A stretch of 64,000 nt of DNA, taken from the NCBI GenBank assembly GCA_024234675.1, contig JACKNU010000008.1, positions 1 through 64,000 on the forward strand. Direction: 5' to 3'. Numbering within the stretch: position 1 is the first letter of the stretch; each line of letters starts with the position of its first letter. The DNA comes from Pseudomonadales bacterium. Lineage in GTDB: Bacteria > Pseudomonadota > Gammaproteobacteria > Pseudomonadales > Halieaceae. The position numbers and the translations under genes are program-made. Below, piece by piece: positions 52,104 through 60,847 of this stretch. The notes under the pieces are model-generated. The model worked only from the letters and a program-made list of their open reading frames with translations. It had not been told where the DNA came from and made no database searches.

Positions 52104-53123
52104 CTACCAGCTGTAACCGAATCTCAGCTGGTAGGTTTCGTCGAGCTTGTCGACATCCTGCACCGCGCCGCCGTTGTACTCATACTTGATTTCCGCGCCC
52201 GCCGTCAGGCCATAGACAATGGGCAAGCCGATACCGATGGTGGTATTGACCAGCTGCCGCTCCAGGTGGCTGAAATTGATAATCCCGTCGGCATGGACGT
52301 AGAACTCTGTGTCGGGAATGATGTCGGTGCTCAGGCGCACCTCCCAATTGGAACCCCAGTAGTCGTCGGTGGGCGCCTCGTTGTAATCCTCCTCCACAAA
52401 TACCAGGCCCAGTTCCGCGTGCATGGCCAGCAGCGGGGTATCAAAATACTGCCGCCCCAGGTAGGGACCAACCGTGGTGCGCAGGTTCAGGTCGGCGAAT
52501 TTATCCTGCTCCAGGGCCAGCTGGAAGCCCAGATAATCATCCGGCTTGCGCGCCCTGAAGCGATCGTACTTGCCGCGCAGTTTCGAGGCATCCTTGTTCT
52601 CCACCCCGTTGGCTTCGTCCAGCTCCCAGGCACCGCGCAGGGTGTAGCGGTCTTCCAGGCTGCGCCAGATGCTCTCGAAATCGATATCCAGTTCGTCGGT
52701 GTCGGTATTGCCGCGCTCCATGGCCAGGGCTGAACTGACCTGGCCGAACCACTTGTAGCCGTCCCCGATGCGCCAGGGCTCCGGATTGATCAGGGCCATG
52801 TCGGCGACATCGAACACGACCGGCTGCTGCCTCGCCGCCATCACCAGCATGCGCTGGTCCCGCTTGACGATCTGCTTGTCACGGTAAACGGTGCCATCCT
52901 TCATCATCAGGGTGACCTTCTGGTCGGCCACCACGCTGACGATATTGGCCTGCTGGACCTTCAGCTGCCCGGCGAAGGGAGTGTCGAAGATCACCTCGCT
53001 TTCGCTGGCGCTGACCAGTTTGCCGATCAGCCGCGAGCCGTTCTTCATAAGCAATTCGTCTGCCGCGGACCAGTTGGCCAGCATCAGCAAGACAATAAAT
53101 GCAACAGCGTGCCTGGCGGTCAT
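52104..53123 (-). CDS. DUF481 outer-membrane protein (YdiY-like)
   Basis: A protein of 339 residues with GGAGGG before ATG 53123 and a signal peptide ending NWSAA-DE. The first domain (about 25-110) has repeats of the type LLMKNGSRLIGKLVSASESEVIFDTPFAGQLKV. The DUF481 part that follows looks like an outer-membrane barrel, ending YQLRFGYSW with an aromatic last residue. E. coli YdiY is induced by acid; the role here is unknown. Confidence 0.88.
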   Translation of the reverse strand: MTARHAVAFIVLLMLANWSAADELLMKNGSRLIGKLVSASESEVIFDTPFAGQLKVQQANIVSVVADQKVTLMMKDGTVYRDKQIVKRDQRMLVMAARQQPVVFDVADMALINPEPWRIGDGYKWFGQVSSALAMERGNTDTDELDIDFESIWRSLEDRYTLRGAWELDEANGVENKDASKLRGKYDRFRARKPDDYLGFQLALEQDKFADLNLRTTVGPYLGRQYFDTPLLAMHAELGLVFVEEDYNEAPTDDYWGSNWEVRLSTDIIPDTEFYVHADGIINFSHLERQLVNTTIGIGLPIVYGLTAGAEIKYEYNGGAVQDVDKLDETYQLRFGYSW

Positions 53124-53179
53124 AGGGACTGCCCTCCAGTGGTCGGAAAATTTCGGAATTTACAGCAAGTAGAAGGCGC

Positions 53180-53764
53180 TTACTTTTCGAACGCGGCCCT
53201 CACCTGCGGACTGTAACCCTTGCGCACCAGCGAGGCGGGGTAATCATGCCCGCCACTATAGGGCACCAGCTTGGGCGGTCGCATGGGCGGACGCGCGATG
53301 GGATGCGTCGGATGCGGCCTGTCCCATCCCGGGCGGCGCACGGGATAGGGATAATAAACCGGGTATCCTCCCGATTCGATGATATAGGTCGGCGGCGCCT
53401 GCACCGCCTGTTCCCGGGCGCGCTGCTCGCGCAGCTCGGCCCGCTGTTGTTCGCGCGCCACACGGTCCGCCGCCATGCGATCGGTGGTCTTGCGCATGGC
53501 CTCGAGGCGCTGTTGCTCAGTCTCGGTCAGCTCCGGGTCCTGTACCTCGATAACCAGTGTCTCTACATTCACCTCGCCCTCGGGCTGGGTATCGGAGTAG
53601 CTGACCACGCCGTTCTCATCCACGCTCTTGTATACCGTCGCGGCCTGTGAAACGACAGCCCAGGACAGCGCAGTCACGCCCAGGGCGATGGTAACCGGGA
53701 CGCACAGGAAGGCGGAGAACCTCGAACGCCGTCCGCCGGCAAGTGAAAAAGAAGGCTGGCACAT
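53180..53764 (-). CDS. DUF4124 exported protein, possibly leaderless
   Basis: A protein of 194 residues from ATG 53764. A signal peptide ends SQA-ATVYKSVDENGVVSYSDTQPEGE, where the DUF4124 domain starts at once. Then come an acidic coiled-coil stretch (REQQRAELREQRAREQA) and a Pro-rich tail (YPVYYPYPVRRPGWDRPHPTHP). The likely promoter places its -10 box only 7 bp before this ATG, so either the mRNA is leaderless or a later start is used. Function unknown. Confidence 0.75.
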   Translation of the reverse strand: MCQPSFSLAGGRRSRFSAFLCVPVTIALGVTALSWAVVSQAATVYKSVDENGVVSYSDTQPEGEVNVETLVIEVQDPELTETEQQRLEAMRKTTDRMAADRVAREQQRAELREQRAREQAVQAPPTYIIESGGYPVYYPYPVRRPGWDRPHPTHPIARPPMRPPKLVPYSGGHDYPASLVRKGYSPQVRAAFEK

Positions 53765-53771
53765 GTGGCAG

Positions 53772-53800
53772 ATTATACTTGATAGCGCGGCGGCTGTTGA
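53772..53800 (-). promoter_or_regulatory. Promoter of the DUF4124 gene
   Basis: Minus strand: TCAACA (53800-53795), 17-bp spacer, perfect TATAAT (53777-53772). Transcription would start at or next to the ATG at 53764. Confidence 0.6.
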
Positions 53801-53911
53801 TCTATAAGGGAGCAAGCAGGAGCGCAGCGCCACTGCGGACCAGGCGACCTGCACGCAGCCAAGCCAGCCGCTGGCAGCGCTCCCCCACCACCCGCAAGAA
53901 AGGTGATATTT

Positions 53912-54172
53912 ATGTTTAGTTTCAAGCAGATAGGATTGATAACGGTCACTGTCGCCATGTCCGGTGCCGCCGTTGCCCAGGAGATGCGCTGCGGCAATGA
54001 ACTGATTTCAGGGGACCAGATACATCCCCTGCTCAAGACCCAGGTGCTGGAGATATGCGGCGAGCCTACCACCCGGGACTACGATCGCTGGTATTACCAG
54101 GAACAGGGCAAGATCCTGGTCTTCAACGGCAATGATGAGCTGGATCATATCGAGGACGCCAACGAGGAGTAG
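53912..54172 (+). CDS. DUF2845 exported protein
   Basis: A protein of 86 residues. ATG 53912 is favoured over GTG 53903 because of AAAGG at a normal distance. A signal peptide ends AVAQ-EMRCGNELISGDQ, the classic DUF2845 opening; the two Cys (MRCG and LEICGEPT) may pair. The rest is acidic (HIEDANEE). Function unknown. It is divergent from the DUF4124 gene and followed by a large lipoprotein gene 69 bp later. Confidence 0.85.
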   Translation: MFSFKQIGLITVTVAMSGAAVAQEMRCGNELISGDQIHPLLKTQVLEICGEPTTRDYDRWYYQEQGKILVFNGNDELDHIEDANEE

Positions 54173-54241
54173 CAGCGTCGCTGCATTCGTGGCCGCGCGC
54201 CGTGCGCGACCGATGTGCATGACCCGTGACAGGACCAACGC

Positions 54242-56836
54242 ATGACCCTTAGATGGCTGATGATGGCGGGGCTAAGCACCGCTTGTGTAGTAATGAGCGG
54301 CTGTGCGGGCCAGGATGGCCCCTACGTGTCCCTGGCGGAGGAGGCGGCGCCCGTCGCTTCCACAGCCCCCACCGAGCCGGGTTCCGCCACGCCGGCTGCT
54401 GCCGCGGCGATAGCCGCCGAGACGGGTGCCGGCAGCTGGCCCCGCAGCTATACGCTCAGCGATGCCACCCTGCGGGTGTTCCAGCCACAGGTAGAGTCCT
54501 GGCAGGACAACCTGCTCCGCTTCCGGGTGGCGGCCGATGCCAGCACGGGCAGCGGTGACAAGCAGGAGTTCGGGGTGTTCTTCGGGAATGCCCGCACCCA
54601 GGTGGACCGCAGCAGTCGCAGCGTCACCCTGGCGGATGTCACCCTCACCCGCAGCAATTTTCCCACCCTGGCGGACAATGGCGACGCCTACCGCCAGGCG
54701 CTACAGCAACAACTGGCCGCCAGCGTCACCACCATCTCGCTGGACAGGCTGCAGGCCTCCCTGGCCGCTTCGGGCTCGGTGCAGAGCGCGCCGGTGACGG
54801 TGCGCAACGTACCACCCGAGATCATCGTCAGCGATTCGCCCGCCATCCTCATTCCCATCGCCGGAGAGCCTGTGATCAAGGCCGTGCCCGACAGCAATTT
54901 CCAGCGGGTTATCAACACCCGGGCGCTGCTCCTGCGCAGCGGCGACGACGGCCCCTGGTACCTGCACGTCTACGACGGCTGGTTGCAGGCGACTTCCCTG
55001 CAGGGGGACTGGACCAAGGCCGGCAAACCGCCGGCTGGCGTCGACACGGTAGCTGAAAAACTCGCCAGGGCGGGACAGGCCAACCTGCTGGATGGTGGCG
55101 CGGCCAAGCCGGCGCCTACGCTGGCGAACGGGGTGCCGATGATCTACCTCCGCGAGCAACCGGCGGAGCTGATCGTATTCAAGGGCAAACCCCGCTACCA
55201 GCCGATTCAGGACACCAGGCTGCTGTGGGCCGACAACACCACCGCCGATGTCATCATCGATACCGTAGACAATCACTACTACCTGCTGCTGTCGGGACGC
55301 TGGTATCGCTCCACCTCACTGGACGACGGCCCCTGGAGCTACGTCGCCAGCGACGCCCTGCCCCCCGACTTCAGCCGGATACCGCCGTCCTCCCCCGCCG
55401 GTGTGGTGCTGGCGGCCGTGGCAGGCACCCCCCAGGCCAGGGAGGCGGTGATCGAAAACAGTATTCCCCAGACCGCGAATGTGCGCCGCACGGGCGGCCC
55501 GACCTTCCAGCCCGAACTGGACGGCGCGGCCCGGTGGCGGGACATCGAGGGTACCGACCTGCAATACGTGGTTAATTCCGAGACGCCGATAATCCAGGTG
55601 CCGGGCGGCGGCCTCTACGCCCTCAACGCCGGTGTATGGTTTACCGCCCTCGCCCTGACAGACCAGTGGACCGTGGCCACCTCGGTGCCGGCCGGGATTT
55701 ACAGTATTCCCCCCAGCTCATCGCTGTACTACGTGACCTATGTGCGCATCTACGGCTACGACCAGCAGTATGTGTACGAAGGCTATACGCCCGGCTACCT
55801 GGGCACTGTCGAGGCGCCGGACGGCACCGTGGTCTACGGCACCGGTTACAACTACACGCCCTGGGTTGGAGACGTCTACTATGCCGCCCCGGATACCTAC
55901 GGCGTCCAGGCCCAGCCGATCTACAACCAGGAAACAGGCATGGCGTACGGTTTCGGCCTGGGCCTGACCACAGCGGCCATGATGGATGCCTGGTATAATC
56001 CCGTTTACTACAGCCCCTACTACTACGGTTACCCCTGCTGCGGCTCCACCAGTGCCAATGTCTACGGCCACTGGGGAGCTACCCAGGTATCGGGCACCCG
56101 TACCTACTACAGCGATTCATCGGGCAAGGTAGGAGTGAAATCCAGCGGCAACTATTACGACGATCGCACCGGCACCAGCGGCACCTACTCTACCAACCGC
56201 TATGAAAACCCCTACCAGGGCCAGGCGGGGCGCAGCATGGATCGCACCATGAACACCGCTGCCGGCGGCAGCGGTGAGGTCGATCGCAGCGAAACCTACA
56301 ACGCCAACCACAACCAGACCAGTTACGACAGCAGCGGCTCTTTCACCACCGCCGGCGGCAGCACCGTCAGCCGTGATACCGACGACTCCTGGGGCAACCA
56401 GGGGGACTCCACCTCCCACGATACCACCGTGGACAACGCCCGCACCGGCCAGACCAACACCTACAGCTCCGGATCCAGCGATGGTGACCATTACGCCAGT
56501 GCCAATGGCCAGAACTACCGCAATGACGGCAGCGGCTGGCAGAAACAGACTGCGGACGGCTGGCAGGACGCTTCCCGCGAGGACACCTCATGGGCGGACC
56601 GCGAACAGCAGGCACGCAGCCAGGGAGACGCCAGGGCCAGCAGCTTCCAGGGTTCAGCGGGGGGCGCAGATCGCAGTTTCGGGGGCGGTGATTCCAGCCT
56701 GGGCGGCGGCGCTCGCAGTTTCGGTGGTGGTGATCGCAGTTTCGGCGGTGGCGGCTGGGGCTCGCATTTCGGTGGCGGCGGTTTCGGCGGTCGCTTCGGG
56801 GGCGGCGGTTTCGGCGGTTTCCACGGCCGTCGCTGA
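54242..56836 (+). CDS. Large envelope lipoprotein with repeated domains and Gly-rich tail
   Basis: A protein of 864 residues. Lipobox VMSGC at about 18-22 after ATG 54242 (CAGGACC upstream). Two or three related beta domains follow, seen as PPEIIVSDSPAILIPIAGEP...GPWYLHVYDGWLQA and REQPAELIVFKGKPRYQPI...YYLLLSGRWYRSTSL and TPIIQVPGGGLYALNAGVWF. A middle Tyr/Gly/Thr-rich part (about 500-640) precedes a Ser/Asp/Thr-rich low-complexity region and an ending of FGGG repeats (FGGGGFGGRFGGGGFGG). Similar proteins are sometimes labelled carbohydrate-binding, which I cannot confirm. Surface display or matrix role is inferred. Confidence 0.8.
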   Translation: MTLRWLMMAGLSTACVVMSGCAGQDGPYVSLAEEAAPVASTAPTEPGSATPAAAAAIAAETGAGSWPRSYTLSDATLRVFQPQVESWQDNLLRFRVAADASTGSGDKQEFGVFFGNARTQVDRSSRSVTLADVTLTRSNFPTLADNGDAYRQALQQQLAASVTTISLDRLQASLAASGSVQSAPVTVRNVPPEIIVSDSPAILIPIAGEPVIKAVPDSNFQRVINTRALLLRSGDDGPWYLHVYDGWLQATSLQGDWTKAGKPPAGVDTVAEKLARAGQANLLDGGAAKPAPTLANGVPMIYLREQPAELIVFKGKPRYQPIQDTRLLWADNTTADVIIDTVDNHYYLLLSGRWYRSTSLDDGPWSYVASDALPPDFSRIPPSSPAGVVLAAVAGTPQAREAVIENSIPQTANVRRTGGPTFQPELDGAARWRDIEGTDLQYVVNSETPIIQVPGGGLYALNAGVWFTALALTDQWTVATSVPAGIYSIPPSSSLYYVTYVRIYGYDQQYVYEGYTPGYLGTVEAPDGTVVYGTGYNYTPWVGDVYYAAPDTYGVQAQPIYNQETGMAYGFGLGLTTAAMMDAWYNPVYYSPYYYGYPCCGSTSANVYGHWGATQVSGTRTYYSDSSGKVGVKSSGNYYDDRTGTSGTYSTNRYENPYQGQAGRSMDRTMNTAAGGSGEVDRSETYNANHNQTSYDSSGSFTTAGGSTVSRDTDDSWGNQGDSTSHDTTVDNARTGQTNTYSSGSSDGDHYASANGQNYRNDGSGWQKQTADGWQDASREDTSWADREQQARSQGDARASSFQGSAGGADRSFGGGDSSLGGGARSFGGGDRSFGGGGWGSHFGGGGFGGRFGGGGFGGFHGRR
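56640..56833 (+). repeat. Gly-rich low-complexity repeats in the lipoprotein tail
   Basis: The DNA repeats short units such as GGCGGCGGTTTCGG and AGTTTCGGTGGTGGTGATCGC that encode SFGGGD and FGGG blocks. It reads as antisense Pro-rich frames that should not be called genes. Confidence 0.7.
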
Positions 56837-56861
56837 TACCCGGGGCGGCGCTGGCGGTCGG

Positions 56862-57008
56862 CTATGCCAGCGCCAGCACCGCCAGCACAACCGCCACGAA
56901 GCCCAGCAGCAATACCACCCCGTTTACCAGCATCAGTACCAGCGCCTTGCCCGCTGCAACGGCCAGGCCGGAGCCGTAAACGCGCCGCAATCCGAGGGCT
57001 GTCCACAT
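56862..57008 (-). CDS. Possible small membrane protein, or the C-terminal half of a frameshifted gene
   Basis: ATG 57008 opens a frame of 48 residues beginning MWTALGLRRVYGSGLAVAAGK and then one long hydrophobic helix rich in Leu/Val/Ala, ending at TAG 56862-56864. Codon choice is strongly G/C-ending like real genes here. There is no clear ribosome site. Directly upstream, another minus-strand frame (from about 57228) encodes a hydrophobic helix and an Ala/Pro/Glu-rich linker, so the two may be parts of one two-helix protein split by a frameshift. Confidence 0.4.
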   Translation of the reverse strand: MWTALGLRRVYGSGLAVAAGKALVLMLVNGVVLLLGFVAVVLAVLALA

Positions 57009-57228
57009 CCGACAGCGCTGCACCGACACCAGTATCGGTTACCGCAACCTCCGCCGGGCTGCGATCCCGCGCAGCCGGCGCGGCGACATCCTGGGCCGCC
57101 TCCGGCTGGGACGAATCCTGGCTCGTCAATGGCGTGACCAATACGGCATTCCCGGCAGTCATGGACATGACCAGGAACATGAAGAAACTGATGATGAGGT
57201 ATAGCCGCAGGGGAGGCCCTGCTACCAC
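57006..57228 (-). pseudogene. Possible N-terminal part of a two-helix membrane protein
   Basis: From GTG 57228 the frame encodes a transmembrane helix (LYLIISFFMFLVMSMTAGNAV) and a linker rich in Gln/Ala/Pro/Asp that looks like a real coding stretch. After about position 57006 it loses coding character and runs on as the antisense of the Gly-rich lipoprotein gene. It lies 38 bp past the tRNA-Thr. A single-base indel would join it to the helix at 56862-57008. Confidence 0.35.
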
Positions 57229-57266
57229 CGGCCACGCCCGCGCGCGGGGAGCGCCCGGGGCGGAAG

Positions 57267-57342
57267 TGGTGCCGGCACGGTGGATCGAACACCGGACCTA
57301 CGCGTTACGAGTGCGTTGCTCTACCAACTGAGCTATGCCGGC
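57267..57342 (-). tRNA. tRNA-Thr (anticodon CGT)
   Basis: The reverse complement is a 76-nt cloverleaf with acceptor GCCGGCA/TGCCGGC, D arm GCTC...GAGC, anticodon loop CTCGTAA (anticodon CGT, reads ACG), T loop TTCGATC and encoded CCA. Confidence 0.97.
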
Positions 57343-57355
57343 ACGCAGGCGCCGC

Positions 57356-57384
57356 AGTATAGGCAAAGCGCCGGCAAGCGGCAA
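57356..57384 (-). promoter_or_regulatory. Promoter of tRNA-Thr
   Basis: Minus strand: TTGCCG (57384-57379), 17-bp spacer, TATACT (57361-57356), 14 bp before the mature tRNA 5' end. Confidence 0.7.
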
Positions 57385-57463
57385 CCGGCACAAGCGGCGA
57401 AATTTGACAATCCGCAAAGCAGTCGCCCGGTGACTCTCCCACACTGTGCGCAAATGAACTGGT

Positions 57464-58984
57464 GTGCACAGGATCGTGACCCAAGCCGAACAGACAGCCA
57501 AACACAGCGAACAGCATTCCCTGCCGGAACTGCGTAACTATATCGACAACCGGATCGAGCCGCCCCCGGTTGCGCGCGGCAATATGCTGCGCAACCCCAA
57601 CGACCGGGAGCCGCTGCAGGCCCAACTGTCCAGTTCGCCACTGCAGATAGAGCAGGCGCTGGCGGCGGCCGATACCGCCTACCAGCGCGGCGAGTGGGAA
57701 AACACCCCGGTCGAGGAACGCGCCCGCGTCCTGGAAGCAATCGCCGACGACCTGGAAGTGCCCGCGACAGCCGAACGCATCGCCTATGCCGATGCCGTCA
57801 CCACCGGCGCGGTTATCAATGTCACCCGGCACATGGCAAAACTGGCGCCTTTCGTATTTCGCGCCGCCGCCAGCTACCTCCGCGATGACGGGCTGTCACG
57901 CCGTCTGCCGGGCAGCGGCGGCGAGGTGGAATACCTCCGCAGGCCCTGGGGTCCCGCGCTGCTGGTGGCGCCCTGGAATGGCCCCACCGCCATCGGCTCT
58001 CACAAGATCGCCAGCGCCCTGGCCGCCGGGGCGCCCTGCATCATCAAGCCCTCGGAGTGGGCGCCGCACTCGGCCCTGGTGATGGCGCAATTGATTCACG
58101 ATCGCGGCCTGCCGGCCGGTACGTTCCAGCTCACCTGCGGCAGTCGCCATATCGGCAGCCAGCTCGTCGATGATCGGCGCATCCGCTCGATTTCCTTCAC
58201 CGGGGGCACGGCCGGCGGACGGGCCATCGCCAGGGCCTGCGCCGATGACTTCCGGCCCACCCAGCTGGAACTGGGGGGCAACAACCCGCTGGTGGTATTT
58301 GCCGACGCCGACCTGGAACAGGCAGCCGCGGGCATTACCTACGGCCTCACCAACCTCAATGCCCAGTGGTGCCGGGCCCTGGGGCGCCTGCTGGTGCACC
58401 GTTCAGTAAAGGACGCCCTGCTGGAGCGCGTGCGCCACCACCTGGGCAACATCCGCCTGGGGCACTCCCTGGAAGAATCGTCCGACATGGGCCCCCTGAT
58501 TCACCAGCAGCAATACGACAGCGTGCTGGCCCAGCTCGAACGCCTGCAGGTCTGCGGCGGCCGACTGATCCAGACCACCGCCCTGCCCGACCTGCCCGGC
58601 TACTTTATCGCCCCCACCCTGGTGGATGGCTGCGAGCCGCAGGACACCACCGAGGAGATATTCGGGCCGGTGGCGACAGTGCATACTTTCGACAGCGATG
58701 AACAGGCCCTGGCCCTGGCCAACGGCACCGACTACGGTCTGGCGGCCTACGTCTACAGCCGCGACGAACAGCGGGCGTTTGCGTTCGCCCGGCGCATTCG
58801 CACCGGCGGGGTCAAAATAAACGGCTACAGCCTGCTGTCGCTGAGCCCCGCCGCGCCCCGTGCCGCCTGGGGATTGTCCGGACTGGGTGAGGAGAGCGCC
58901 GGTCACTCCATTGAATTTTTTACCGGCGCCCGGGTCATCGGGGTATCCCGGCAGGACCCGCTGGGCAGCGCGCTGGGCCGGTAG
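57464..58984 (+). CDS. NAD(P)-dependent aldehyde dehydrogenase
   Basis: A protein of 506 residues, start GTG 57464 (GTG 57476 possible). It oxidises an aldehyde to an acid. Seen: APWNGPTAIGSHKIASALAAGAPCIIKPSEWAP (cofactor site), SFTGGTAGGRAIA, the general-base Glu in LELGGNNPLVVF and the catalytic Cys in NLNAQWCRALGRLLV; EEIFGPVATV is intact. The usual ALDH Cys motif (GQxC) is replaced by AQWC, which is normal for some subgroups. Substrate unknown. Confidence 0.92.
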   Translation: MHRIVTQAEQTAKHSEQHSLPELRNYIDNRIEPPPVARGNMLRNPNDREPLQAQLSSSPLQIEQALAAADTAYQRGEWENTPVEERARVLEAIADDLEVPATAERIAYADAVTTGAVINVTRHMAKLAPFVFRAAASYLRDDGLSRRLPGSGGEVEYLRRPWGPALLVAPWNGPTAIGSHKIASALAAGAPCIIKPSEWAPHSALVMAQLIHDRGLPAGTFQLTCGSRHIGSQLVDDRRIRSISFTGGTAGGRAIARACADDFRPTQLELGGNNPLVVFADADLEQAAAGITYGLTNLNAQWCRALGRLLVHRSVKDALLERVRHHLGNIRLGHSLEESSDMGPLIHQQQYDSVLAQLERLQVCGGRLIQTTALPDLPGYFIAPTLVDGCEPQDTTEEIFGPVATVHTFDSDEQALALANGTDYGLAAYVYSRDEQRAFAFARRIRTGGVKINGYSLLSLSPAAPRAAWGLSGLGEESAGHSIEFFTGARVIGVSRQDPLGSALGR

Positions 58985-59020
58985 CGGCGCGACCGGGACC
59001 GGTCGATTTGCGCACGGGCG

Positions 59021-59482
59021 CTAAATGTCTTCCATAGTGATGCTCTGCACCAGCGGCTCGGTCCCCAGTGTAAACACCGCATCCTCGTACTTGGGCGGTC
59101 CGAAACTGGGTCGTGCGTTGTTGGATATGGCCACCGGTTCCTTGGGAATACCGATAAAGTTGCTGTCCAGTTTGCCGTTGTTGTTCTCGTCGTAATATAT
59201 CGACAGGGCGTACTCACCCGGAGGCAGCTGCAATGCGGCGCGCACTACCTCTCCGTCCAGCGCCTCGGCGATGACCACCTTGCGCCGCATGACCACGTCC
59301 TCGCCCAGCCAGTCGTCATCCGAGTCGTAGACAGCGATATAGACGTTGCCGCTGGCCTGGGCCAGGCCGGACAACTCCACATTGACAGTGCCCAGTTCTT
59401 CGGCCGCGACAGTCCCGCAGAACAGGGCGAGAACCGCGGGCAACAAAAGCGAACGAGCCAGGCCAGGGCGCCGTGTGAGCAT
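59021..59482 (-). CDS. DUF2141 exported protein
   Basis: A protein of 153 residues from ATG 59482 with AAGGGGA upstream. A signal peptide ends TVAAE, then the DUF2141 pattern VNVELSGLAQASGNVYIAVYDSDDDWLG, LPPGEYALSIYYDENNNGKLDSNFIGIPKEP. The Asn/Asp-rich NNNGKLD looks like a calcium-type loop. Family function is unknown; it is a small secreted beta-sandwich. Confidence 0.9.
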   Translation of the reverse strand: MLTRRPGLARSLLLPAVLALFCGTVAAEELGTVNVELSGLAQASGNVYIAVYDSDDDWLGEDVVMRRKVVIAEALDGEVVRAALQLPPGEYALSIYYDENNNGKLDSNFIGIPKEPVAISNNARPSFGPPKYEDAVFTLGTEPLVQSITMEDI

Positions 59483-59634
59483 GTATTTTCCCCTTGCGGA
59501 ATGAGTAAAGACCGTCGAAATATAATCACCACCGCAGCAATTATACAAGCGACCATGGCCTCTACCCGGGGTAGCGGCCGGCGCATCGGCAAGGCAGCGG
59601 CAACGCCCGATCGCCCCCGGTCGGGTTCAGCGGC

Positions 59635-59640
59635 TATAAT
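59635..59640 (+). promoter_or_regulatory. -10 box before the nuclease gene
   Basis: A perfect TATAAT lies 33 bp before the TTG start of the nuclease gene. No good -35 is seen at the normal distance. Confidence 0.35.
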
Positions 59641-59672
59641 GGCCGCCACGCAACGGCCCGGAGCATCCTGAC

Positions 59673-60359
59673 TTGGCAAAACGATCATCGTCGTCCGGCA
59701 CCCGCAAGGCGTCCCGCCGCTGGATTCCCTGGCGCAACCTGCTGATCGGGGTTGGGCTGCTCAGCCTGTTCCAGTACGCGACCACCGGCACTATCAGCTG
59801 GCCTGGCACCCTGTACCGACAACTCAGCACCACCCTGGGCGATTACGCGGGTCGACCGGAGGCCAGTTGGCGCCATGCCGGGGACAAGCTGGAGGAACTG
59901 GGCGCCGCCCGGGAGGGTCACCCGGTACCCGAGTTCGGCTTGCGCGGGCGGGTGGTCAGGGTGGCAGACGGCGACACCCTGTCGATCCTGGACAGCAATA
60001 ACACCCAGTACAAGGTCCGCCTGCATGGCATCGACACCCCGGAGCGGGAACAGGCACACGGTAAGGCGGCCTGGAAAGCCCTCTCGGACCTCGTGGCCGG
60101 GAAAACCGTGGGCGTGGTAGTACTGGGCAAGGACAGCTACGGCCGCACCGACGGCACCGTATACCTGGGAGATACCGACATCAACCTGGCCATGGTGGCG
60201 GCCGGCCACGCCTGGTGGTATCGCTATTACGCCCCCGATAACCGGCTGCTGGAAGTCACGGAACGGGAGGCCAGGGAGGCGCGGCGAGGTTTGTGGGCCA
60301 GCTCCGATCCGGTGCCGCCCTGGGAGTGGCGCCGGCAGCAACAGTACTCCCGGCCCTGA
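59673..60359 (+). CDS. Membrane-anchored thermonuclease-family (SNase) protein
   Basis: A protein of 228 residues with TTG start 59673. A basic N-terminus (AKRSSSSGTRKASRR) and one hydrophobic helix anchor it in the membrane. The staphylococcal-nuclease OB-fold follows (about residues 88-215) with the catalytic trio seen as Arg in VRLHGIDTPE, Glu in TPERE and Arg in YGRTDG, and Asp ligands in VADGDTLSILD. It likely degrades DNA or RNA on the outer face of the inner membrane. Confidence 0.88.
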   Translation: MAKRSSSSGTRKASRRWIPWRNLLIGVGLLSLFQYATTGTISWPGTLYRQLSTTLGDYAGRPEASWRHAGDKLEELGAAREGHPVPEFGLRGRVVRVADGDTLSILDSNNTQYKVRLHGIDTPEREQAHGKAAWKALSDLVAGKTVGVVVLGKDSYGRTDGTVYLGDTDINLAMVAAGHAWWYRYYAPDNRLLEVTEREAREARRGLWASSDPVPPWEWRRQQQYSRP

Positions 60360-60378
60360 CGACTTCGCGGCAAGGCAA

Positions 60379-60753
60379 TCAGCCGTTGCCCACCTGCTTG
60401 ACCACATGGTTGCGACGGTAGGCGTCTTCACCCACTTCGACAACAGCGGGCTTCTCTGCTCCCGCAACGGGTTTTTCTACTCCCGCAGGGGGCTTTGTTA
60501 CTGCCGCCACCGCCTGATCGGGCGCCTGCCCGGTAGCTTTCTTTGCCGGCTTTACTGCGTAGGACACCACACCCGGCACGCCCACCAGCGCCCGACTGAT
60601 CAACTGGCGCAACTCTTCAACGGTAACCTGTTCAGCGTCTATTTTTAACAGGGCGCGAGTCAATCTGTGGGCCACGATCTTGCGCTGGCTGTCATCGGTC
60701 AGTCTCAAGTCCTGGGTGGCAATCCGGATCTTTTCACTCAGGGTATTTTGCAT
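60379..60753 (-). CDS. Conserved small protein of unknown function
   Basis: A protein of 124 residues from ATG 60753 with TTGGAGG upstream. The first 70 residues are helical (SEKIRIATQDLRLTDDSQRKIVAHRLTRALL, then EELRQLISRALVG) and the rest is an Ala/Pro/Lys/Val-rich low-complexity stretch ending AYRRNHVVKQVGNG. No family recognised. It sits behind a promoter with a palindrome over its -10 box. Confidence 0.7.
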   Translation of the reverse strand: MQNTLSEKIRIATQDLRLTDDSQRKIVAHRLTRALLKIDAEQVTVEELRQLISRALVGVPGVVSYAVKPAKKATGQAPDQAVAAVTKPPAGVEKPVAGAEKPAVVEVGEDAYRRNHVVKQVGNG

Positions 60754-60847
60754 GGTGACCTCCAAACCTGCGGCTGGCTCGCAGGGGAAAGATGCTGTCA
60801 TACCGGAGGCTCAGTCTAGGCAAGAGGCACTGCCTTCTCAATACCGC

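Noticed and set aside
56515..57005. Tail of the minus-strand frame from 57228, rich in Pro/Lys
   Set aside because: It is antisense to the Gly-rich lipoprotein repeat and cannot be supported as protein.
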